NCBI RefSeq assembly: GCF_003573695.1
Contig: NC_039360.1
Coordinates: 59,191,830 to 59,255,829, forward strand
From: Papaver somniferum
Lineage: Eukaryota; Streptophyta; Magnoliopsida; Ranunculales; Papaveraceae
Length of the DNA: 64,000 bases
Reading direction: 5' to 3'
Under the pieces are notes generated by a model. It saw only the letters and a list, made by a program, of their open reading frames with translations. It was not told the DNA's origin and ran no database searches. This document shows positions 45,791 through 56,918 of this stretch, piece after piece (the stretch's first letter is position 1; each line of letters starts with the position of its first letter). Position numbers and translations under genes: made by a program.

Positions 45791-48240
45791 ATCGGGCATC
45801 TGGACTACCGCTGAGTAAGCCCCATAAAATAGTGCAAGTGTACTCGACAATGATGCACGAAAGAGCGCCCAAATGCGTGAATGCACATCCAAAATATGGA
45901 CAAATGAGGAATCCCGCACAAAACAGGAGAGACATTAAAATAATGGAGAAGCACCCATGGGTCGGGCCCACCGGCCGGCCGGCCGTGCCCTAGCCGTGGC
46001 CGGTCCCATGCTTCCTCCATTATTTTTCCTTATTTTTCCTTATTTTTGTTGTTTTCATAAACTCATGAAGACTCCTCCATTCCAGCAACTTTCCTTGTTT
46101 GAGCAAAACTCGTGGTTTCTCCATATTTTCGTGGTTTCTCCATATTTGTGTAGTTTCACAAAAAATAATAATACAAAATAGGGAAAGATGTTGCGGGACC
46201 GGGTAACATAGCCGTCCGGCCATGCCCTATCCGTGGCCGGTACCACACCTTGCAATCCCTAATCTTTCATAAATTGTTATTTTTCTCATCTTGTGAAACT
46301 CCCCGGTTTTAGCAAAAATCATGGTTTCTCCATATTTTCTCAAATATTGAGCGAACCATGAAAAAGCCAAAAGTCAACATGGTCACGCGACCGACTAGGC
46401 TACTCAAGAAATATATATTAAAATATTATTATTTTAATATTCACAAAATATTGATCAAACTAGCGTACTTGCTCATTCGAGCAAAATCAAGGATTTCAGT
46501 CAAAGATCGAACTCTTCTGAAAATCCGAAATATTGCTCAAACGCACATCAGAAAATGCTGAAACTCTCATGACTGAGACACGATCATTATGGAGACACAA
46601 GCATGCTCCCTTGACCGACCAAGGGCGGTTCTAAGGCTTGCAATGAGCCGGTCCCACATGTTTTCACACTTTTGACCTAATTTGCGCAATCGCTCATATT
46701 GGGTCCAAACTCTTCACAACCAACTCAGAGTTTGTGCAAACGCCCATCAGCGGTCCCATGACCACCAAGGTCCGGTCTCATGACACCTTGGTTTATCCAT
46801 CAATTTCCTATAATTAGGTTTTTCACCTAATGCTCAATCCAGCACTATTTCAATAAATGATGAAACCGACATTTAATCATCATTCCTTCACCAACTGGCC
46901 AACTCAGGACCCTGTTGTACGCTCACTCGAGCAATTGGGCATCACATGGACATCCATAGTCCATGTGGTCGGTCCCTCCTTCGCTCATGACCTATTTTCA
47001 GCAATTCGTCAACTAATGAGCAATTGCTCAAAATTAGGGTTTTCGAACAAACGCTCAACAAATCATCATTCTGAGCAAGTTCAAACATTAAATAAATTTA
47101 TGTTGATCCAACAAACAACACGCGGATTAACTATATAATATTCGGTAATCTACCAATATTTTAACTAATATTTTATTGGGTCATGCCACCAATAAATAAA
47201 TTATCAAATTGAGTAATACTTGCTCAGCTGCTCGAATATTGATCCACTATCAATATTCAGTGATTTATCGGTAATTCGTCGAATCGAGCAATACCTGCTC
47301 AATTGCTTAAATATTGATCCAACTATCAATATTCAGTAATTTGTTGAATTGAGCAATACTTGCGCAATTGCCCAACTATTAATACTCTTCGTTGAATCTG
47401 CTCATATGCTCGAATTTACAATAATTGCACACGAGCAATGTCAATATAAGAACTAACACGTTCAAATTCATGAATCGCTGAGCAATCATCAATCATGTGC
47501 AATTCAAAAAAACTTAGATTCATTATCTAAACAGTCAACAACAATCGACTAATGAAATACACGTCTGTCATGCAGACTCCACGATTCGTGAGACTCCGAT
47601 CACGTCACATGGGGGATATCACTTAGGGTTTTGGTCTGGCGGCCTACAACACGTGGATTCATCCACGATGAGAATGTGAGTAAGTCATGCAATGGTTGAA
47701 GGAGTTATCAAAGTAGTGGGTGGACGGTAAACCAAGTCTCCGCACGACCTGGAACTGGTTTCACCACGATCTTCCATTTTCCCACTCTTTCACTCATGAA
47801 ACCGTCACACTTACTGGGATCAATGTGTTCGCTAATCTGACAATATAAATAAGCCTCTGGACCCACGATTGAACAACAATAATTTTTCGAGAAATCACTC
47901 TCAGAAATTCCATCAATCGCCCAGAACTTATTCGAACTACACAGTTCATCAATTTGCAGAAACCTTCAACACATCCACAATCTTTGATCATCATTGATCC
48001 CACACAATTCTCAGCTTCCCTCCTACAGATCAACCCTTCTCCCTCTTTGTGACCGAATTGACTCTGGAACGACCATTGACTTGGTTTAGGCCAGAGTCCT
48101 ACAGATTGATCTCTCGAGTCTAAGCACTCCCTTTGCAGTGCATCTGTGTGAGGTTCAGCAGTTTGCTCAGTCGAGGAGTCTCGACCGCACGCTCGACTCT
48201 TCACTTCCCTAAAAAAACAGCAAACTGTTTTTTCCCATCC
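45791..48240 (+). mobile_element. Probable LTR of a gypsy-type element (boundaries not resolved)
   Basis: 2.4 kb without genes. Within it, GAGCAAT/TGCTC motifs repeat (46480-47420). A promoter-like CAATATAAATAAGCC lies at about 47840, followed by a CT/CA-rich leader (47990-48200) as in U5 regions. 47200-47400 contains about three units of 62-75 bp with AATATTGATCCA.CTATCAA. Neither TG nor CA end with a target duplication was fixed. Confidence 0.4.
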
Positions 48241-48474
48241 AAAACTTGATTCCCTTAGCTGATCTCACCCACAACTAAGATTTGCTACGACCCAAAGTCG
48301 AAGACTTTAATAAACAAATATGTATCACACAGAAAAGTATACGATAATAGATAATTTTGTCTCCCACAGATAAACCTACGAGTTTTTTTCCGTATTTTGA
48401 TAAAATCAAGGTGAACAAGAACCAATCGATAACCGGTACTTATATTCCTGAAGAACAGCCTAGAATTATCAGTC

Positions 48475-48885
48475 ACCTCAGAATAATCTTAATCGTATGG
48501 TAGCGAAACAAGATATTGCGGAATCACAAACGATGAGACGAGTATGTTTGTGATTTCTTTTTATCTTGCCTATCGGAGAAATAATTGCAATCCAATCTTA
48601 CAGTTGTACTCTTAAAATAGAAATGGAAAGATCATATTACTAAACTACAAGAGAATTAGTTCGGTCTGGCTTCACAATCCCAATGAGGTCTTTAAGTCGT
48701 TAACCTACAGGGTCTCAAGAAGAAACCTAAGGTTAAAGGAGAATCAACTCTAGATAACATAACTAGTAACACAAAGGAGGTGTGGGGATAAGTTTTCCCA
48801 GTTGCTAGAGTTCTTAATTATATAGTTTTCAAATCAGGGTTTGCAATCAATGTTAACTTAGTAACAAAGCATTCAATATTTACAG
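48475..48885 (-). repeat. Inverted copy of the 8700-9115 repeat
   Basis: Reverse complement of the repeat next to the Tat protease remnant; includes GGTCTGGCTTCACAATCCCA and GGGTTTGCAATCAATGTTAA. Confidence 0.75.
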
Positions 48886-49454
48886 TTAGATGAAAACCTG
48901 ATTAGATTCAAGCTAGTATCTTTCAACCGTTAGATCGAAACTTAGCTTGTTACACACAAATGAAATGTATTTCATTTAGGTTTGAGTAACGTACCTAAAC
49001 GTTTAAACTTAGTTGGCTCAACAATAGTTAACCAAAGGTTATCCATATGAGCACTTTCATATCAACCGTATTGATCTTTATCACAACTAGTTCAAATGAC
49101 TTCAAAAGAACTAGTTAAAGAGTTGTTCAATTGATTAGGTATTTATACATAGACACAATTGAAAAAAAATTAGTTTGATTCATTTGAATCAATTCATGAA
49201 CATTATAGCACGGTTTGCAAAGATTGCATTCCTTATAATTTATCTTTTAAGTTCATGAACTACCTATTTGACAAAATAACCAGCTTAAGTATGCGTACTT
49301 AAGCAACCGGATTGATTTGGTTTTTAGTTTCAAAACTCAGCATAAAATTTCGGGTAGAAAAGTTCCGCATTATGCGTATGGGTACACATTTAGGCGACTG
49401 GTTAACAAGTTTGTAAACTCCAAATTCAGCAGAAATTCACAGACGTGAACTCAG
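48886..49454. other. AT-rich Copia LTR-like sequence, no gene
   Basis: Non-coding; lies between two recognised repeat segments and is probably part of the same LTR. Confidence 0.35.
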
Positions 49455-49870
49455 TATGCATACCATACATTTGGTTCCCGGTTTATGGATTTATACACTA
49501 ATGTGCGAACACACTATATATGCTTATATCCAAAGATGTTTACATAATCTCAACTCTACATTTTAATCATTGAAACATTCTTCGAGGATGTTCTATAGTT
49601 GTTATTCACAAACTATTTTTCATCAAAGCGATTTTCAAGATATTGAAATGTCATCATGACATTCCTCACGGGTAAAGATGAAAATGGTTAAAGCGAAAGC
49701 TTACCAACACATATTTCGAGAAATAGATAGGCGAGTTAAACTCGGCTCGAAATAAAAAATGTGTATAAATGAAAACTATCATACTTATATGACTTTTGTC
49801 TTAAGGAAGAGATAGAGTATATAGACTTTTGAGTAATATATAAGTTCAATTCTCCATATACCTTTTAGTC
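49455..49870 (-). repeat. Copia LTR segment, direct copy of 43990-44405
   Basis: Same landmarks as the first copy (TGCGAACACA, TATCCAAAGATG, TTTCGAGAAATAGATA). Continues into a tandem duplication. Confidence 0.75.
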
Positions 49871-50290
49871 GGATGAAGTTCCACTGGTTCCTTGATTAGT
49901 TCTTCGTCTTCGTAAGATGATCGACGTGGAGTCTGGAGCTCAACTACACTTAACTATCCTAGTCCGAGACTTAGCTATAAGTAGGCTAGAAATCAAGACA
50001 TATAGTTTTGAAAACTAAATTTGACAAACAAGCTTGAGATAACAACGGTTGCGAGTTCGACCGAGCAGTGCTCTAGCACTTTTAGTCAATGAAGTTTCAC
50101 CAGTTCCTTGAGTAGTTTTTTGTCTTCATATGATGAACGTCGTGGAGTCTAGATCTCATCTACACTATCCTAGTATGATACTTAGCTATAGTAGACTAGA
50201 AACCAAAACATATAGTTTTGACAACTAAACTTTAAAAACAAGCTTGAGATAGCAACACTTGCGAGTTCGACCGGGAAATGCTCTAACATA
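49866..50290. repeat. Tandem duplication, two units of about 210-220 bp
   Basis: Both units have AGTCAATGAAGTTTCACCAG/GGATGAAGTTCCACTGG, TTCGTCTTCGTAAGATGA, GTGGAGTCT, ACTATCCTAGT, ACATATAGTTTTG, AAACAAGCTTGAGATA and TGCGAGTTCGACCG. Non-coding. Confidence 0.8.
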
Positions 50291-50499
50291 CTGTGATTAT
50301 GTGCATGGGTAAAGGTGAATATTTCATCCTAGGAAACAATATTTACATTTATTTAAAGAAAGTACATTCATGAACTTGTTTTATGATTCGAAAGGGAAAT
50401 CGCTAGGCTTATTGGTATCATTATTCATTGCATATCTTTGGATTACCAAAATTTGTGAGTTAGTAGAACCGATCATAAATTTTTATGTATCTTGGTATA

Positions 50500-50860
50500 A
50501 CCAATCATAGTGCCTGAATTATGATTTGATATGATTTAATTAGTGTAACCGATCCTAGGTAATCACCTGAGATGGTATGATCGATATTTGTAATTGGTGT
50601 GACCGATCCTAGTAATTGGTGTGACCGATCACAAAATAATTGTGTAAGAGATCCTTGTAATTGGTGTAACGGGTCTTAGTAATTGGTGTAACCGATCCTG
50701 GTAATTGGTGTAATCGATCACAAGTAATACCATGAGTATATGGTAACTGTTCCTGGTAATTGACGTAACCGATCCTGGTAACTGATGTAACTGGTCCTAG
50801 TAACTTGTGTGTTCGATCACAAGCAAACCATATTGAGGTAGAACCGATCCTTGTGTTTGG
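50500..50860. repeat. 21-bp tandem array (TAATTGGTGTAACCGATCCTG)
   Basis: At least ten partial or complete units, many alternating between GATCCT and GATCAC endings. Best preserved at 50600-50720. Non-coding. Confidence 0.8.
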
Positions 50861-50999
50861 TAGTAACGTGAACCCATGTTAGTGATTTGATATTTGATCA
50901 ATCACATAGTTTTCCTAAAATGCAGATGAACCAATTTTAAACTTGTTTGGAAGTGTGGTATAATCAATTCCAAGATTGTAAATATGAAAGAGGATTTAC

Positions 51000-52400
51000 A
51001 AAGAAAAGATGTTAACATAATTTGAACATGAACATTAACTCTTATCTTTTATTGTTCAAAGATATTCCTTGATAACTCAAGGAGATCCCGGTCCGAAATA
51101 AATTAAGAATCTTTTAATTAAGGTTGTTAGTTTTATATGCTTTAATTACCAGAAATTAAATGCATATCTCTAGAGAATAAAAATTAGTAATGTGCATTTA
51201 CTAATTGGAGATTTTCTATTGAAAAATTTCGGAAATATTGGACAAAGAATTTCCAGGAATTATGAAAACTTATTTGAGCATTTATTGCATATCTTGAGAA
51301 TATTCGGTTTTGTAAATTCCTTGGTGTCCAAACATCCTTGGTCTATAAATACCCAAGTTTGCATTTCCAGCAAACTATCCTAAGAGCCAGGCAAACCTCA
51401 TCGTTTTGTTGTTTCTGGTGGAGTCGTCTATCCGAAGACGAAAGTACCCTAATTAGGAAAAATCTCTTACGACCGCTCGTTTAAAGACTTACATGGGATC
51501 AAGAAGCTTTACGAGTATCATTGGTGGGAAACTAGATAATTGCAGTTTATTTTAGTTTTCGGTTAATTTGATTTACTAACGGTTGTTGAACTTTGATTGC
51601 ACCTAGTTTTTTTATTCTTGAGAATCTTCTCTTCTGATATAAGATTCACTCAAACTAGATCGAAGTGTCGATGGGATCTTTAGAACTGTTTGTAGATCTA
51701 AAGACGTCTTGTGATAATCCATTATTAACAGACTTCGTTTTGTGTGTGATTGATCACAAGAGATTCAAGTGGTGTTTTGCAGGTGTTTATTGAAGATTAA
51801 AGAAGATTTAAAGACAAACAAGATTTCTTATTTGGTTTCTATATCTTTGGGTGTGCACAAACCTTGATAGGCTGGGATCCAACTAGAATCGGATTTATTC
51901 GATTGATTAGTTGTGTAAGATCAGAATCACCTTATAGTTTCTTCTTCGATTCTATATTGATTGATTGCAAATCTAAAATATGCTACTTCGGTAGTTGTTG
52001 GATAGATTGATCTAACCAGGAAAAGAAGTTTATTAGCTTAAATGGAAGAGCTTTTGCATATGACTTGAGATATCTTCATCTGTAAGAATCAATAGAGTTG
52101 TTACCAAACAGATTTTTTGTTCCTTTACTGTTTGGAATACGATCTAAAGGAATTGTTCCAGTACGTGCACTTATTGAATGTCGGAAGCGCAGGGATACTG
52201 AAGAAACTAAGTATACTAGTTTTAGTTGCTTGGTCTCAACTATACGAAGTTTTGGTTTAGATTTTTTATAGCGGCTTAATTATGAGAGTATTCAATTCTG
52301 GACTAGGTCCCGGGGTTTTTCTGCATTTGCGGTTTCCTCGTTAACAAAATCTTGTTGTATCATTTACTTTTCATTTCCGCAATTATAATTGTTGTTATTA
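51000..52400 (+). mobile_element. Copia (SIRE-like) LTR, plus orientation
   Basis: Promoter-like GGTCTATAAATACCCAAG is at about 51340. A long untranslated region follows, then the conserved GGACTAGGTCCCGGGGTTTT, TCTGCATTTGCGGTTTCCTC and GTTAACAAAAT at 52295-52350. The last matches the minus copy at 44780-44850. No primer site or coding region adjoins it in this window. Confidence 0.55.
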
Positions 52401-52479
52401 TAACTTAAAGTAAATTAGACAAACGTTAACTTCGTATTACTTGATAGTGATCCTATAGAGTTTGGTTAAGTCCGAACCT

Positions 52480-52690
52480 ATTATCAAGCAATCACACTTT
52501 GATTGTTGTATTGTCTCGATCTCGTATCCATAGACGATCACACAAAATGTGAATACCAATTTTTAGTGTTGTCTCGACTTTGTCCATAGACAATCACTTT
52601 CGGTAAGGGGACTTATAGGTGGATAATTTAAATATTGTGGTGTATTTGGATACCTTCGTCTTTTCATCTATATACCATTTAAGAGATGCA
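52480..52690. repeat. Copia segment, inverted copy of 43095-43315
   Basis: See partner copy; contains TTGTCTCGATCTCGTATCCA and CATAGACAATCACTTTCGG. Confidence 0.75.
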
Positions 52691-52984
52691 TACACCATTT
52701 ATATAATCAGAAAGTTAAACATGCCATTTATACTCAAGTAAACTGCACTTTAAACTTTATGCACATGCTTTAAACGGCTAACCTTATGCCAACTATGTCA
52801 GCCTTTATTTTTCCAAACCAAAAAACTTAATCTTAAGTCAATCTTTATATACTCTCAGTGCAACTTTATACTCTTACTGCAATCAATATGATTTCCTTAA
52901 TGATCTCGAGATAAGCTTGGGTTGAGACAAGTATACTACTGTCCCAATGAACAGACATGTTTCCTTCGAAACATATAACTAGCA

Positions 52985-53355
52985 TACATATGGCTCAAAT
53001 GAGATATGTCCAACAAGGCATTTAACATCTCCGACATCTCTAAGAGATTCATCTAACTCAATTGAGATATGGTTGTCGATACAATTAACATCTCCGAAGA
53101 GATTCATCTGTCTCAATTGAGGTATGTCTGTCAAGACATTTAACATCTCCTAAAAGATACATCTCCGAGGAGAACAATTGGCTCAATTAAAATATATCCG
53201 ACAAGACATTTATGTGTATCACTCGAGACTTGATCTTCTAAAAGATCTTCATTTGTATCTCAAAAGAAACCTTGTTCTTCGAAGAGATCTTTATCTGTGC
53301 CCAAAAGAGCAGTGTCTGCGAAGAGACTTGTTATGTGCTTATTACAAGCTGTCTC
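52985..53355. repeat. Tandem repeat of about 55-60 bp units
   Basis: Repeats of ACATCTCCGAAGAGATTCAT, CTCAATTGAGATATG and TCAAGACATT; degenerates rightward into TCGAAGAGATCTT units. Non-coding. Confidence 0.75.
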
Positions 53356-54389
53356 GAAAGGGACATTTTGTACTGATCTCCCATTGATATTTCGTTCCTT
53401 AAATAACATAAACATCGCTAAACAGTTAATATGATAAACAAAACAAATGTTATCATTCTCCCACTGTTTTTCTGGACAGTGTTGTTTGTACTATGGGTAT
53501 GCCAGAGTGCAAAACATATATGCATATATGTCAAATTTATATTATAAAAATAAGTGCCCTGTGTGTAGCCTCACAAATGCGACCATCGATTTCGTCATCC
53601 GGCGGTCCGGATCACTCGGTTATATGTTTTATATAAAAGTACATGGTCGGCCGTCGGATCGCTGAGTTTCCTGATTTAGCCAGACTTAAAATTCTAAACG
53701 GAAAAAAAAACAAAAGAAAAACGATTCTAATACAACTCCGTCTGTTACTTGCGGACAAATACCAACTGGATTTCCTTTATAGGACAAATACCAAAATTAT
53801 CCAGCTTTGCCTAATATAAAAAATTCTGGGTAATCAAATTTATGGAACCTTTATCAACCGTCTATATAAGAAACTTTAGCCTTGACAACAGAAGCATAAC
53901 TTAGCTTTTAATTGGTTTCCTGATGATCGGTTATCGATGGAACGAGTTTTGCATTTAGTTATTGATTTGAGTTGATATTATCGATGGAAAAGGATGATAT
54001 CGCTGTTATTAAAAGATGGGTTTTCATCTTCTATTGGAATTTTATTAGCTATGGAGGATGGTGGACTGACTAAAGTTGCAAATTTGATGTTTTTTCTTGA
54101 AGCATGAAATTCATTAAACTACTACGAAATTGTTATACGAGGGCATATAATACTCCAAAATTCGTCAAATACATTTTGAATGGTATGCAAATTTGATGGT
54201 AACTCCTTAGACAAATTATTTCAATTAACACCATTTATTTTAAATGATACGTAGATCACCAACAGTTCATATAATTCAGGGAAAGGAAAGATACACCTTG
54301 GGCTATCTAAAGATTAGGTGACGATGCATTCTTGGCATTAGCCTCTCAATAGTAACCAGGTGAGTGAGCAAGCTGGTAAGTGGATATGA
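53356..54389. other. Non-coding region, no gene seen
   Basis: AT-rich, some C/T-rich and CGG-containing stretches; no recognisable coding or element ends. Confidence 0.4.
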
Positions 54390-54642
54390 GAATGTTTAAA
54401 AGGCCACGTCAGCGATGATAAGTCCCGCCTAATTTTATGTGAACAATGAAATATTAGGGCATGTTTAAGCGGCTACGGATGGGACTGTAAGCCTCGGATA
54501 ATTTGACATGGCCAACAAATCAGGGCATGCTTAATGGGCCACGTCCGGGGTTGTAAGTCCCCGCTAATTTGACACGTCCAACAAAACAATAGGATATGCT
54601 TAAGAGGCAACGTCCGGGGCTGTAAGCCCCGGCTAATTTGAT
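54390..54642. repeat. Tandem repeat, four units of about 67 bp with a GC-rich hairpin
   Basis: Units start near 54391, 54457, 54523 and 54592. Each has GGGCATGCTTAA, GGCCACGTCCGGGG, TGTAAG, CCCCGGCTAATTTGACA and CCAACAAA. The last unit holds a perfect 7-bp hairpin CCGGGGC-TGTAA-GCCCCGG at 54614-54632; earlier units carry partly decayed versions. Confidence 0.85.
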
Positions 54643-54889
54643 AGTTCTAATCTAATTAGTTTTGATAATGACTAAAATTTTGTGGGAAAATCGAAAAAGT
54701 ATTTTTTAAATGATTAGTGTGTATTTGTATTTGTATTTGGGTGAATGAGATGAGAGTAGAAAGATGGAAAAAAAAATTGAGAGGCAACTTTTTTTGGTGA
54801 AAGTGGAGGACGATTGTGAAGAGAGAATTGTTGCTAAGAGGTTGAAAATTTAATTTTTTTCTTTGAATCCACCATTGTTGCAGCTGAAA

Positions 54890-55465
54890 TAGCTCGGTGC
54901 CGGCATTGTATTCAACCGAAAAAACCATGCCGGCATTTGTTGGAAATTTTCATAAATGTTTGCCACTATCCGGGGGGGCGTAGCCAGTTCCGGCACAATC
55001 AGTTAATTCGCGAGCATGCCGGTACCTATGCCGGCATAGTATGTTACTTAAATTTCTATGCCGGCACATGATGAAAAGTATCCAGGAAACTTCAAATTTT
55101 TTTCACTTGACTACCGGCACTGATATATTTCTATCGAGCATGCCGGCACTCAGTTCCGACATTTAACGTTAGTTACCAAGTATGTCGGCACCGTTTTCCG
55201 GCATGGTCTTCATCAATTCCGGCATGATATTCATCACTTCCGACGATGTAATTTTTTTTTTTATTTCCGACATGGTCTTCATCACTACCGGCATGCTCTT
55301 CATCTATGCTGGCATGGTCTTCATCACTACCGGCATGGTCTTCATCTATGCCGGCATTGGTCTTCATCACTTCCAGCATGTCTTCATCACTTCCAGCATG
55401 GTCTTCATCAATACCGGCATGGTATTCATCACTACTGGCATGGTCCTCATCACTTCCGAATGATA
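54890..55465. repeat. GCCGGCA motif region and 24-bp minisatellite
   Basis: 54890-55190 has scattered TGCCGGCA palindromes. 55195-55460 is a minisatellite of about ten 24-bp units (CCGGCATGGTCTTCATCACT and variants). Because 24 is a multiple of three, open frames exist on both strands (8-residue repeats such as GMVFITTG, or AGSDEDHA in reverse). No start context or flanking coding sequence supports a gene. Confidence 0.8.
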
Positions 55466-55998
55466 AAAAAAATTGTTTTCAAGGGAGTGGGAAAATGGGG
55501 AAAATTTAAAAGGGAAGAGAAGTTGAAAGGGAGTGGGAAAAATTTATAGTTTGAAAGGGAGTGGGGAAAACTTTAATTTGAAAGGGAATGGGATAAATGG
55601 GGGATATGATTTTGTTTTTTGATTTTTATTTTGAGCAAAGGGTATTTTAGTATTTTCATACCCAAAAATCACCCCTTAGCACACACCATGGGTTGGGGGA
55701 AGTAATTTATATCCCCCAATTAGTTTTTTTATCCCCCAATTTCGCGTTCTTATAAATACCCCACCACGCAAACACAAATATATTTTTTTTATTAATATTA
55801 ACCGTTGATTTTAAATTTTGGGCTAAGCATATATACCATCTTAATGATGGGCTTGTTTTCATATGTGAAAAGTCAAATATTATAATTTTACTAGTATGTC
55901 CATAGAGGGACCACTTCTCTCTCCATTTTCTCTCTTAATACTAAAAGGGGAGTAGGGGACCACTTCTCTCTCCCCTTTCTCTAATATCAAACTAGCAA
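55466..55998. other. Spacer next to the Tat element
   Basis: Contains GAAAGGGAGTGGGAAAA repeats (55480-55600) and two copies of GGGACCACTTCTCTCTCC (55910-55980). No gene. Confidence 0.45.
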
Positions 55999-56469
55999 TG
56001 TAGTTGCAGGAAATCCTACACTACACCCCTCACAAGATTTCATTAACATTCAACTCATTTTTGGATTAGCAATCTTAATTTTATTGGTGAATCTTTGAAC
56101 AATCTTACAAGAAAAGATAAAGGAATCAAGAATAACCACTGCTCTAGATTTCCTCTCTCCTATTTACTTGCTTCTCACTCAAAAAAGATCTCTCTCTTTT
56201 CCTTTACAACTAAACGGCTATTTATAGGAAATTACATAGTGGATGACAACTAATTTGTCCTTTATTTTCGGATATGGCTTGCGACATTCTCGCAACCTTA
56301 CAAATGTTAATCTCGCAAACCCCCTAATTTTTGCAGGACCATCACATTTTTCTCATGATTTAGCTGACGTCGTTTATTATTTCGTTTCTGAAGTTGTTCT
56401 GCGACACTGTTGTGTTGTGTTGTAAATAATTTCGCTGAGACATTATTGCTGCGAGATTCTGATCCTACA
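55999..56469 (-). repeat. 3' LTR of the Tat-type element (471 bp)
   Basis: On the minus strand it starts TGTAGGATCAG (56469) and ends GCAACTACA (55999). Same length as its partner at 7763-8233. A purine-rich GAGAAGAGGCAAGA precedes it on the minus strand as the likely polypurine tract. Confidence 0.85.
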
Positions 56470-56918
56470 TCTTGCCTCTTCTCATATCTTCTCTGCGAAG
56501 TAGAGAACGATGTGAGAAATGTCGCAGCTGCCCATCTCTTCATATTCTGCATTTATCACACGTATCCTTTCTTCCATCTATTTCCTGACATGTCTTCTGT
56601 AACCGATGCTTTTCAACCGCTCACGTCTTTTTGCATTAATAGTATTTATCTCTTCGAGTAAAAAAAATCATCTCTATATATTCTTCTTACTCTTCTTTCC
56701 ATTTTATTTTTATTTTCTCTTCTCTTTTTTACTCTCTCATCTCTGCAACTCTATTGTTCTTCCGTAAGTTCTTCCATTGCGACTTTTTCTTCTTTCTTCT
56801 TCTTTTAATCTTTTTAATTTCTTCTTCATCTTCATATTGTTCCCTCTGTAGATCTTCATTGTTTGTAACTTTCTTCCTTTTTAATTTTTACGAATTAATC
56901 TTCCTGCTGGTGTTTTCC
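56470..56918 (+). promoter_or_regulatory. Putative promoter/leader of the antisense gene
   Basis: Strongly pyrimidine-rich on the plus strand (TTCTTCTTTC runs at 56660-56880), like a plant 5' leader, between the LTR and the antisense ATG. No clear TATA box fixed. Confidence 0.35.
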
